Source: Agathobaculum butyriciproducens
GTDB lineage: Bacteria; Bacillota; Clostridia; Oscillospirales; Butyricicoccaceae
Assembly: GCA_003096535.1 (NCBI GenBank)
Contig: QEKJ01000002.1
Coordinates: 172,387-236,386 of the forward strand
Length of the DNA: 64,000 nucleotides
Direction: 5' to 3'
In this document: positions 54,876 through 64,000 of the stretch, piece after piece
Position numbering within the stretch: position 1 is the stretch's first letter
Layout of the letters: each line of letters opens with the position of its first letter
The notes under the pieces: generated by a model
Database searches by the model: none
What the model saw: only the letters and a program-made list of their open reading frames with translations
Told to the model about the DNA's origin: nothing
Made by a program: the position numbers and the translations under genes

Positions 54876-55576
54876 TGGCGCTTTATACGCTTGCTGATCT
54901 GCACCTTGCCGCCGATGTAGCCAAGCCGATGGATATTTTCGGCGGCCGGTGGCAGGGGCACACGGAAAAGATCATCAAAAACTGGCGTGCGCTTGTTGCG
55001 CCGGAGGACACCATTGTTTTGGGCGGGGATATTTCGTGGGGCATCAACCTTGCGGAAGCGAAAGGCGATTTTGCGCTGATCGACTCGCTGCCGGGCAAAA
55101 AGATCATTTTGAAGGGCAACCACGATCTGTGGTGGGAAACCGCCTCCAAAATGCACCGTTTCTTAGATGAAAACGGATTTACTACCATTGATTTTCTACA
55201 TAACAACTGTTTTTTCTATGAAAAGACCGCGCTGTGCGGCACGCGCGGCTGGCCCTTTGAGGAGGACTTCGCCGACCCGCACAACGAGAAGATCTTCAAG
55301 CGCGAGCTGCTGCGGCTCGAGGCATCGCTGAAGCTCGGCGCTGCCGCAGATCCGGAGGAGATACTCTGTTTCCTGCATTATCCGCCGCTTTACGCGTCCT
55401 ACCGCTGCGGTGAGATCATCGAACTGCTGCATAAGTACGGTGTAAAGCGCTGTATTTACGGACATTTGCATGGAAAAAGCCTGAGTCATGCCGTAACAGG
55501 TGAGCAGGAAGGAATTGAATGGAAGCTCGTCTCCGGAGATTTTGTGGATTTTATCCCGATTTTTCTGAAAAAATAG
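54875..55576 (+). CDS. Metallophosphoesterase
   Basis: A 233-residue calcineurin-like phosphoesterase with DLHL (residues 6-9 region), GGDISWG, GNHDLWW and a C-terminal GHLHGKSL. It starts in a TAATG overlap with thrC. The substrate is unknown. Confidence 0.9.
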   Translation: MALYTLADLHLAADVAKPMDIFGGRWQGHTEKIIKNWRALVAPEDTIVLGGDISWGINLAEAKGDFALIDSLPGKKIILKGNHDLWWETASKMHRFLDENGFTTIDFLHNNCFFYEKTALCGTRGWPFEEDFADPHNEKIFKRELLRLEASLKLGAAADPEEILCFLHYPPLYASYRCGEIIELLHKYGVKRCIYGHLHGKSLSHAVTGEQEGIEWKLVSGDFVDFIPIFLKK

Positions 55577-55654
55577 AAAAAACTATGGAAATTCTCAAAA
55601 TAATCTGGTAGAATGATTTAGATACAATCGAAAGTAAGTAAGGAGATTGGCAAC

Positions 55655-56986
55655 ATGGAACTGAAAAACACTGAAAAGCAGGAGCACAGCGTCGTTGCTC
55701 TGACTATCGAGATCACCAAGGCTGAGTTTGAAGCAGCTAAGGACAAGGCATTCAAGAAGACCGGCAAGAACATCACCGTTCCGGGCTTCCGCAAGGGCAA
55801 GGCACCGCGCAAGATGATCGAGAAGCTGTACGGCGAAGGCGTGTTCTTTGAAGAAGCTTTCAATATCATTTACCCGGACGCTATGGAAATGGCTGTTGAG
55901 AAGTCTGGCATCAAGCCGGTCGGCCGTGCAGACGTTGACCTGGGCGACCCGGCAGAAGAGGGCGGCCTGACCATCATCGCCAAGGTACCGGTTGAGCCGG
56001 AAGTTGAGCTCGGCGAGTACAAGGGCATCGAGGTTGAGAAGGAGACCGTTAAGGTTCTGCAGGCTGACGTTAAGGCAGAGCTGAACCGCATGGCTCAGCG
56101 CAATGCCCGCACCGAGACCGTAGAGCGCAAGGCTAAGAAGAACGATACCGTTGACATCGACTTCGAGGGCTTCGTAGACGGCGTTCCGTTCGAGGGCGGC
56201 AAGGCAGAGCATCACGAGCTGACTCTGGGCTCCGGCGCATTCATCCCGGGCTTCGAGGATCAGCTGATCGGCTGCAAGGCCGGCGACGAGAAGGACGTAG
56301 TTGTTACCTTCCCGGAGGAGTACCACGCTAAGGAGCTGGCAGGCAAGGAAGCTACCTTCAAGTGCAAGGTACACAAGGTTGAGGAGACCATCCTGCCGGA
56401 GATCGACGACGAGTTCGCTAAGGACGTTTCCGACACCTGCGAGACCCTCGACGATCTGAAGAAGGAGATCACCGAGCGCCTGAAGGCAGAGCGTCAGGAA
56501 GCTGCTGACAACGCTTTCGAGGAGAAGGTTCTGGACGCTGTAATCGACGGCATGAAGGCTGACATTCCGGCTGCTATGATCGACTCCCAGGTTGACACCA
56601 TTGTACAGGACTTCGGCTACCGCCTGCAGATGCAGGGCATGGGCCTCGAGCAGTACCTCAAGATGACCGGCACTGAGATGGGCGCATTCCGCGCAATGTT
56701 CAAGGATCAGGCAGAGCGTCAGGTTAAGACCCGTCTGGCACTGCAGAAGGTTGTTGAACTGGAAGGCATTACTGTTTCCGATAAGGAGCTTGAGGAAGAG
56801 TATGCTAAGATGGCAGAGCAGTACAAGATGGAAGTTGAGAAGGTTAAGGCCATCGTTTCCAAGGAAGCTCTGGAGGGCGATCTGAAGATCTCGAACGCGC
56901 TCGAGTTCATCAAGAAGAACGCCAAGGTTAAGAAGGCAGCAAAGAAGAAGGCTGCTGAGGAGACCACCGAGGAGACCGCAGAGTAA
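55655..56986 (+). CDS. tig: Trigger factor
   Basis: A 443-residue ribosome-associated chaperone: an N-terminal ribosome-binding domain with GFRKGKAP, an FKBP-type prolyl isomerase domain (about residues 165-245), and a helical C-terminal domain ending in a Lys/Glu-rich tail. AAGGAG precedes the start. It heads tig-clpP-clpX-lon-engB, a common Clostridia order. Confidence 0.97.
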   Translation: MELKNTEKQEHSVVALTIEITKAEFEAAKDKAFKKTGKNITVPGFRKGKAPRKMIEKLYGEGVFFEEAFNIIYPDAMEMAVEKSGIKPVGRADVDLGDPAEEGGLTIIAKVPVEPEVELGEYKGIEVEKETVKVLQADVKAELNRMAQRNARTETVERKAKKNDTVDIDFEGFVDGVPFEGGKAEHHELTLGSGAFIPGFEDQLIGCKAGDEKDVVVTFPEEYHAKELAGKEATFKCKVHKVEETILPEIDDEFAKDVSDTCETLDDLKKEITERLKAERQEAADNAFEEKVLDAVIDGMKADIPAAMIDSQVDTIVQDFGYRLQMQGMGLEQYLKMTGTEMGAFRAMFKDQAERQVKTRLALQKVVELEGITVSDKELEEEYAKMAEQYKMEVEKVKAIVSKEALEGDLKISNALEFIKKNAKVKKAAKKKAAEETTEETAE

Positions 56987-57050
56987 TTTCTGCTGATTCC
57001 CCAAAGCGCGCAAACAACAGCAAACCAAACGCTTAGCGTTGGTTCATAAG

Positions 57051-57082
57051 AAAAGCGCGAGCGACGCTCGCGCTTTTTCACC
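57051..57082 (+). terminator. Terminator after tig
   Basis: AAAAGCGCGAGC (57051-57062) and GCTCGCGCTTTT (57066-57077) pair perfectly. Confidence 0.85.
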
Positions 57083-57151
57083 TATATTCAAGGAGGACAA
57101 AATCTGCGCTTTTTCGCAGCTTATCCGCCTTGCTGAAAGGAGTTTTCCCAA

Positions 57152-57733
57152 GTGAGTTTAGTCCCTATGGTCGTAGAGCAGACCGGCCGCGGTGAGCGTT
57201 CGTTTGATATTTACTCCCGCCTGCTGAATGACCGCATTATCATGCTGTGCGATGAAGTAAACGACACGACCGCTTCTCTGGTCGTGGCTCAGCTGCTTTA
57301 TCTGGAAGCACAGGACCCGGATAAGGATATTTCGCTGTATATCAACAGCCCCGGCGGCTCCGTAACCGCAGGCATGGCGATTTACGACACCATGAACTAT
57401 ATCAAGTGCGATGTTTCGACCATCTGCATCGGCATGGCGGCTTCCATGGGCGCGTTCCTGCTGTCCTCGGGCGCCAAGGGCAAGCGCTACGCGCTGCCGA
57501 ATGCCGAGATCATGATCCATCAGCCGTCCGCCGGCACGCAGGGTCAGATCACTGATATGGCGATCCACCTGAAGCGCCTTGAGATCATCAAGAAGCGCAT
57601 GAACAAGATCCTGTCCGAAAATACCGGCAAGTCGGTTGAGACCGTGACGGCTGACTGCGAGCGCGATAACTTCATGACCGCGGACGAGGCTGTTGCATAT
57701 GGCCTGATCGACAAGGTGTTCGATAAGCACTAA
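57152..57733 (+). CDS. clpP: ClpP protease
   Basis: A 193-residue serine protease. The start is GTG 57152, 8 bases after AAAGGAG. Catalytic Ser98 is in GMAASMGAF and His123 in MIHQP. It forms the proteolytic chamber served by ClpX next door. Confidence 0.97.
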   Translation: MSLVPMVVEQTGRGERSFDIYSRLLNDRIIMLCDEVNDTTASLVVAQLLYLEAQDPDKDISLYINSPGGSVTAGMAIYDTMNYIKCDVSTICIGMAASMGAFLLSSGAKGKRYALPNAEIMIHQPSAGTQGQITDMAIHLKRLEIIKKRMNKILSENTGKSVETVTADCERDNFMTADEAVAYGLIDKVFDKH

Positions 57734-57786
57734 GGCAATTCTGCATTGTCGTAATTGTAATTTTTTTCGTAGTATAGAGGTGGCAT

Positions 57787-59103
<1,317 letters not shown>

Positions 59104-59115
59104 TCAATCAAAACC

Positions 59116-59152
59116 AATACGGGCGGGGAACGAGATTCCCGCCCGTATTTTT
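59116..59152 (+). terminator. Terminator after clpX
   Basis: AATACGGGCGGG (59116-59127) pairs with CCCGCCCGTATT (59138-59149), followed by TTTTT. Confidence 0.85.
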
Positions 59153-59235
59153 AACGTTCAACGCCTTTACAAACCCCGGAAGATATACTATACTGAAACT
59201 AATAGACAATTTTCCGTGCAAGGAGAAACGAATAT

Positions 59236-61650
59236 ATGACAGAGCTTAACGGAATCGTCCTCAGCCGCCTGCCGGTGCTGCCGCTGCGCGGACTGACGGC
59301 GTTCCCTAATATGATCGTCCACTTTGATGTGGGCAGAATGATGTCGATTCGCGCACTGGAAGCGGCAATGAAGAACGGACAGACCATCTTCCTGACCGCG
59401 CAGCGCGAACTCAAAACCGATACGCCGACGCCGAGCGACCTGTACCAGATCGGCACGATCTGCCAGATTCGCCAGATCCTGCGTCTGCCGGGCGATAATA
59501 TCCGCGTGCTGGTCGAGGGCAAGACCCGTGCACTCGCGCACAACTTTATCGCCGCCGAAAAGGACGAGGACTGCATGTATGCCGAGGTTGAGGAACTCGA
59601 GGACTACGTTTACGGCGTGACCGAACGCCGCGCACAGGCACTTGTGCGCACCGCGCAGGAGCGCTTCAGCGAGTACGCACAGTATGCGTCCCGCCTGTCG
59701 CCCGATGTGGAGCTGACCGTAGCCGAGGGCGGCGATCCGGGTTATCTGGCAGACTATATCGCCCAGAATATTCCGGTCGATGTGGCAGCCAAGCAGGAGA
59801 TCCTCGAAGAGCTTGGCATTACCCGCCGCCTGGTGATGGTGATCCGCATGCTCGGTGAGGAGACCGAGGTCCTCAAGATCGAAAACGAGATTCAGGACGA
59901 GCTCAAGACCCAGATCGATAAAAACCAGAAGGAATACTACCTGCGCGAGCAGATCAAGGTCATTCAGACTGAGCTCGGCGAGCAGGACGTAGCCGCAGAA
60001 GCGGAAAGCTACCGCACGCGTGTGCTCGACCTCAAGCTGCCGAAGGAGTGCGAGGACAAGCTCATCCGTGAGGTGGACCGCTTTGCCAAGCTGAGCGGCT
60101 CGACGGCCGAGCAGGGTGTCGTGCGTACTTATCTGGATACCGTGCTCGACCTGCCGTGGAATAAGAAGAGCGAGGAACGTCATGATCTCGCGGAAGCGCA
60201 GGCGATCCTCGACCGCGACCACTATGGCATGGAGAAGGTCAAGGAACGCATTATGGAGTTCCTTGCCGTCAAGAGCCTTGCGCCCGACCTCAAGGGACAG
60301 GTGCTGTGTCTGGTCGGCCCTCCGGGTGTCGGCAAGACCTCGATTGCCAAGTCCGTTGCAGAGGCCATGGGCCGCAATTACACGCGCATGAGCCTCGGCG
60401 GTGTGCGTGACGAGGCGGATATCCGCGGTCACCGCAAGACCTACATCGGCGCAATGCCGGGCCGTATTATGGATGCGCTGCGCCGTGCCGGTACGTCCAA
60501 CCCGCTCATCCTGCTCGACGAGATCGACAAGATGGGCAACGACTTCCGCGGCGATCCGGCGTCGGCGATGCTCGAAGTGCTGGACACCGAGCAGAATGTT
60601 GCCTTCCGCGATCACTACATCGAACTGCCGTTTGATCTGTCCGACGTGGTATTCCTGACGACTGCGAACGATCTTTCGACTGTTCCGCGTCCGCTGCTCG
60701 ACCGTATGGAGGTTATCGAGCTGCCGTCCTACACGGCGGAGGAAAAGCGCTTGATCGCACGCCGTCATCTGCTGTCCAAGCAGATGAAGAAGCACGGCCT
60801 GAGCGAAAATCAGCTGATCGTGGACGATGAAACGCTTGATGCGATCATCAGCGGCTACACCCGTGAAGCAGGCGTGCGCCGGCTGGAACAGGTGCTCGCC
60901 AAGCTGTGCCGCAAGGCGGCCAAGCATATCGCGGACGGTGACGAAGGCCTGACCGCAACCAAGGAGAACCTCGAGGAGCTGCTCGGCACGGCGACCTTCA
61001 AGGACGATCTGGTCAGCAAGAAGGACGAGGTCGGCATTGTAAACGGTCTCGCGTGGACGAGTGTCGGCGGTGAAATGCTCGAGGTTGAGGTGGCAGTCGT
61101 GCCGGGCACCGGCAAGATCGAAATCACCGGCAATCTCGGCACGGTCATGCAGGAGAGCGCAAAGGCGGCTGTGACGTTCGTGCGCTCCAAGGCAGAGTCG
61201 CTGAACATCGACCCGATGTTCTACAAGGACAACGATCTGCACATTCACTTCCCGGAGGCAGCGATTCCGAAGGACGGCCCGTCCGCAGGCGTGACGATCA
61301 CCACGGCGCTGATTTCGGCATTGACCGGCGCGCCGGTTCGTCACGAGGTTGCCATGACCGGCGAGGTAACGCTGCGCGGCCGCGTGCTGCCGATCGGCGG
61401 TCTGCGCGAGAAAACCATGGCGGCGTACCGTGCGGGCATCAAGACCGTGTGCATTCCGAAGGACAACGAGAGCGATTTGAAGGACATCGTGCCGGTCGTT
61501 CGGGAAAACATCAACTTTGTCATTGCGGAGCACATGGACACGGTGGTGGAGACCGCGATCGACTTTTCGCGCCGTCCTAAGCAGAAAAAACGCAAGTCCG
61601 CACCGGTAAAGCGTGCAGCGGACACGGCATCGACAACGGTGGTACAATAA
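59236..61650 (+). CDS. lon: Lon protease
   Basis: An 804-residue ATP-dependent protease: LAN domain, AAA+ domain with GPPGVGKT (361-368), and a protease domain with catalytic Ser683 (PKDGPSAGV) and Lys726 (REKTMAAYRAG). AAGGAGA precedes the start. Confidence 0.97.
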   Translation: MTELNGIVLSRLPVLPLRGLTAFPNMIVHFDVGRMMSIRALEAAMKNGQTIFLTAQRELKTDTPTPSDLYQIGTICQIRQILRLPGDNIRVLVEGKTRALAHNFIAAEKDEDCMYAEVEELEDYVYGVTERRAQALVRTAQERFSEYAQYASRLSPDVELTVAEGGDPGYLADYIAQNIPVDVAAKQEILEELGITRRLVMVIRMLGEETEVLKIENEIQDELKTQIDKNQKEYYLREQIKVIQTELGEQDVAAEAESYRTRVLDLKLPKECEDKLIREVDRFAKLSGSTAEQGVVRTYLDTVLDLPWNKKSEERHDLAEAQAILDRDHYGMEKVKERIMEFLAVKSLAPDLKGQVLCLVGPPGVGKTSIAKSVAEAMGRNYTRMSLGGVRDEADIRGHRKTYIGAMPGRIMDALRRAGTSNPLILLDEIDKMGNDFRGDPASAMLEVLDTEQNVAFRDHYIELPFDLSDVVFLTTANDLSTVPRPLLDRMEVIELPSYTAEEKRLIARRHLLSKQMKKHGLSENQLIVDDETLDAIISGYTREAGVRRLEQVLAKLCRKAAKHIADGDEGLTATKENLEELLGTATFKDDLVSKKDEVGIVNGLAWTSVGGEMLEVEVAVVPGTGKIEITGNLGTVMQESAKAAVTFVRSKAESLNIDPMFYKDNDLHIHFPEAAIPKDGPSAGVTITTALISALTGAPVRHEVAMTGEVTLRGRVLPIGGLREKTMAAYRAGIKTVCIPKDNESDLKDIVPVVRENINFVIAEHMDTVVETAIDFSRRPKQKKRKSAPVKRAADTASTTVVQ

Positions 61651-61651
61651 T

Positions 61652-62263
61652 ATGGAAATGAAGAAACCAAATTTGCATAACGCGGAATTTCTGCGCTCGG
61701 CGGTCAAGGAAAGCGATTTTCCGCATGACCCGCTGCCGCAGATCGTGTTTGCGGGCAAATCCAACGTGGGCAAAAGCTCGGTCATCAACAAGCTGCTGAA
61801 CCGCAAGAACTTTGCGCGTGTCAGCGCACAGCCGGGCAAGACCATTCACATCAACTATTTCACGATCGACAAGGCAATGTATCTGGTCGATCTTCCGGGC
61901 TACGGCTACGCGCGCGTTTCTAAGGCTGAGCAGCAGCGGTGGGGTGCTCTGATGGAGACCTACTTTGCAATGGATCTGTTGACGCTGGGTATCCAGATCG
62001 TGGACATTCGTCACAAGCCGACGCGCGACGATATGACGATGGCGGAGTGGTTCCGCGCATCCGGTAAGCCGTGGGTGATTATCGCCAATAAGCTGGATAA
62101 GATCAAGAAGAGCCAGCTTGAGGGCAATATCGCGGAGATCCGTCAGACGCTGCTCCTGCCGGAGGAAGTGCCGGTCATTCCGTTCTCGGCAGAGAAGGGA
62201 TTCGGTCGTGATGAGGTGCTCGACCTGATTTTCGAGCACGTTTGCGGAAAGGAAGAGGCATAA
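61652..62263 (+). CDS. engB: EngB/YsxC GTPase
   Basis: A 203-residue small GTPase with FAGKSNVGKSS, DLPGYGYA and NKLDK. It helps 50S assembly. It starts just after lon. Confidence 0.95.
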   Translation: MEMKKPNLHNAEFLRSAVKESDFPHDPLPQIVFAGKSNVGKSSVINKLLNRKNFARVSAQPGKTIHINYFTIDKAMYLVDLPGYGYARVSKAEQQRWGALMETYFAMDLLTLGIQIVDIRHKPTRDDMTMAEWFRASGKPWVIIANKLDKIKKSQLEGNIAEIRQTLLLPEEVPVIPFSAEKGFGRDEVLDLIFEHVCGKEEA

Positions 62264-62656
62264 ATGGATTTTTTCCGCCGTTTTATGGCAGGCCGCTACG
62301 GCAGCGACCCGCTCAATAACGCGCTGCTCATTCTCGGCATTGCACTCATTATCGTGGCGCGCATTCTCGGCTGGGCGTGGATGAACGTATTTATTCTCGC
62401 ATTGCTGTGCCTGTGCTATTTCCGCATGTTCTCGCGCAATATTCAGGCGCGGTATGCGGAGAATGAAAAGTTTATGAGATGGTGGCGTCCGGTATCGAAC
62501 AGGATTCGCGGTGCACAGGGCCGTTTCGCTGACCGTAAGACACACTGCTATTTCAAGTGCCCGGAGTGCGGTCAGCGCCTGCGCGTGCCAAAGGGCAAGG
62601 GAAAGATTATGATTACCTGCCCGCATTGTCACATCAAATTCGACCGAAAGACCTGA
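62264..62656 (+). CDS. Membrane zinc-ribbon protein
   Basis: A 130-residue protein with two N-terminal helices (about residues 18-52) and a C-terminal zinc ribbon (CPECG...CPHCH). ATG follows the engB stop directly. The function is unknown. Confidence 0.75.
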   Translation: MDFFRRFMAGRYGSDPLNNALLILGIALIIVARILGWAWMNVFILALLCLCYFRMFSRNIQARYAENEKFMRWWRPVSNRIRGAQGRFADRKTHCYFKCPECGQRLRVPKGKGKIMITCPHCHIKFDRKT

Positions 62657-62689
62657 AATTAACTGTTGATTACTGTTCAATTTACAAAG

Positions 62690-62722
62690 CGGCTGTGCAT
62701 TAAAAATTGCACAGCCGTTTCA
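62690..62722 (+). terminator. Terminator after the zinc-ribbon gene
   Basis: CGGCTGTGCA (62690-62699) pairs with TGCACAGCCG (62708-62717). Confidence 0.75.
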
Positions 62723-62756
62723 TTACGGTTTCACGGCTAAATCACCAAAATTATCC

Positions 62757-62784
62757 TTGCTTTTTCTTGCATATGTTGTATAAT
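62757..62784 (+). promoter_or_regulatory. Promoter of the SCP2 gene
   Basis: TTGCTT (62757-62762), 16 bases, TATAAT (62779-62784). Confidence 0.7.
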
Positions 62785-62815
62785 AAAGATAGAAAATAGA
62801 GCAGGGGTGAGTCCG

Positions 62816-63139
62816 ATGGATATTGATCAGCTGATTGGAAAGTTTTACAACAGATTAAAGAAGGCAGATATTGCCGGCACGGAAGGCAAGGTTGCGGTGC
62901 AGTTTAATCTTACGGGCAAGATTACGGGTGTATTCTACATCGAAATCCTGAACGGCAATGTGTCCGTTATGCCGTATGAGTATATTGACCACGATGCAAT
63001 CGTTTCCGGTTCGATGACGAATCTGGAGAAGATGCTTACCGGCAAGCTGGTTCCGCAGGTTGCTATCGCTGAGGGCAAGATCAAGGTGGAAGGCAACGTG
63101 GATAAGGTTATGCTGCTGGCAGAACTGATGAAGAAATGA
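62816..63139 (+). CDS. SCP2 sterol-carrier domain protein
   Basis: A 107-residue protein filling one SCP2-like domain (residues 10-105). ATG 62816 follows AGGGGTGA. It probably binds a hydrophobic ligand; the ligand is unknown. Confidence 0.8.
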   Translation: MDIDQLIGKFYNRLKKADIAGTEGKVAVQFNLTGKITGVFYIEILNGNVSVMPYEYIDHDAIVSGSMTNLEKMLTGKLVPQVAIAEGKIKVEGNVDKVMLLAELMKK

Positions 63140-63157
63140 TGCAAAGCTGCATAGAGG

Positions 63158-63190
63158 AAGACCCGCCGTACTTTCAGGCGGGTCTTTTAT
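63158..63190 (+). terminator. Terminator after the SCP2 gene
   Basis: AAGACCCGCC (63158-63167) pairs with GGCGGGTCTT (63177-63186), then TTTAT. Confidence 0.8.
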
Positions 63191-63245
63191 GTAAAAGCAT
63201 TCGAAGCGGTACATGCTGTAGTTATACAAGGAGAAATGCTCAAAA

Positions 63246-63371
63246 ATGAATAAAAAACAGAAAAAAGCCAAACTGACACTGGATATTATTGCGTGTGCGC
63301 TGTCAGCGGTCAGCGCAGGACTGTCGATTGCGGCTTTCGTAATTAGTCTTGTGAGGAGAAACGAGAAATAA
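63246..63371 (+). CDS. Small one-helix membrane protein
   Basis: A 41-residue protein with a basic start (MNKKQKKAK), one helix (about residues 12-35) and RRNEK at the end. AAGGAG lies upstream but at long spacing. Too short for most gene finders; function unknown. Confidence 0.5.
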   Translation: MNKKQKKAKLTLDIIACALSAVSAGLSIAAFVISLVRRNEK

Positions 63372-63396
63372 ATGTCGGATAGGGACGAAAAAACTC

Positions 63397-63425
63397 TTGA
63401 CATTTGATCTGGGATTTGGTATTCT
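63397..63425 (+). promoter_or_regulatory. rRNA operon promoter P1
   Basis: TTGACA (63397-63402), 17 bases, TATTCT (63420-63425). Confidence 0.75.
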
Positions 63426-63514
63426 ATTAAAGCTGTCTCTGAGAGACGGGCGCAAAACCGAAAAGTTTGATTTAGAACGGCTTGATTCTTCAAAAAAGAA
63501 TTTGAAAAAAGTTC

Positions 63515-63543
63515 TTGACAAACGCTTCTAGTTTTGATATACT
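63515..63543 (+). promoter_or_regulatory. rRNA operon promoter P2
   Basis: TTGACA (63515-63520), 17 bases, TATACT (63538-63543). The stretch 63372-63797 is leader and holds no gene. Confidence 0.85.
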
Positions 63544-63587
63544 AAATAAGCTGTTGATGAGCAGTTAAGAACAACGAAAAGTTGTGA

Positions 63588-63602
63588 AAACTCTTTGAAA
63601 AC
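63588..63602 (+). promoter_or_regulatory. boxA-like antitermination site
   Basis: AACTCTTTGAAAAC resembles the boxA sequence of rRNA leaders that binds NusB/NusE. Confidence 0.55.
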
Positions 63603-63797
63603 AGCAGATTGTACCTTGTAAATTAAACAACGATGTGCTTAAACTTTTGTTCGATATGAACAAGGTTGTAGTGCGAACCTGAAATTTCGAGAGTTTTTTA
63701 CTCTTGGTAAATCGCTGGAAGTCACAACTCCAGTTAAAATAAAGTGACACGTCAGACTCTAAAGTCGATTTTAAGAACTTCGGTTCTTTAAATACAA

Positions 63798-64000
<203 letters not shown>

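Overview
The window is Gram-positive, Clostridia-type DNA (Oscillospirales/Ruminococcaceae-like). This rests on the 16S start at the right edge, the order tig-clpP-clpX-lon-engB, an rplS-lepB-rbgA-rnhB-yraN cluster, SLH and 3D-domain envelope proteins, RNase J, and strong Shine-Dalgarno sites. I cannot name the species.

Positions 1 to about 34,930 are the right part of an integrative and conjugative element (ICE) of the Tn1549/CTn family. In order it carries a secreted DUF4366 (CD1107-type) protein cut by the window edge, topoisomerase III, a CHC2 zinc-finger/ArdC-like polyprotein, TTRAP, a 2,927-residue methylase-helicase with tnpV nested in another frame, DUF3849, MobC, small membrane proteins, an AlbA_2/Schlafen-like protein, a MobA/VirD2-type relaxase and a Xre repressor. 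The conjugation pore genes should lie left of the window. A cargo block at 22.3-30.6 kb looks like a metal or metallophore handling island: an ECF importer (S, T and double ATPase), an AraC regulator, a pair of exporter-fold ABC half-transporters resembling YbtP/YbtQ in layout, and a DtxR/MntR-like regulator. The element ends with a sigma-like factor, an excisionase and two similar tandem tyrosine integrases. Just beyond is a duplicated 3' end of rpsI (ribosomal protein S9) followed by a strong terminator, so the ICE is inserted at the 3' end of rpsI.

From about 35 kb to the end is host chromosome: an FprA-type flavoprotein, a family 2 glycosyltransferase, a non-coding palindromic-repeat cluster (38.5-39.4 kb), a 3D-domain cell-wall protein, RNase J, BirA, a YlmH-like S4 protein, an SLH protein, a GH13 amylase, a lipoprotein, the rplS cluster with an L19 leader, a dipeptidase, threonine synthase, a phosphoesterase, trigger factor, ClpP, ClpX, Lon, EngB, an SCP2-domain protein, and an rRNA operon with two promoters and the first ~200 bases of 16S. 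A ~160-bp fold-back repeat occurs twice in full and once as a minimal copy in this part.

For a second look: tnpV overprinted inside the giant helicase gene, a hairpin that buries the ribosome-binding site of the ICE sigma factor, an AraC gene whose natural start seems not to be ATG/GTG/TTG, the metallophore-like cargo, the rpsI junction with twin integrases, and the long palindromic repeats.
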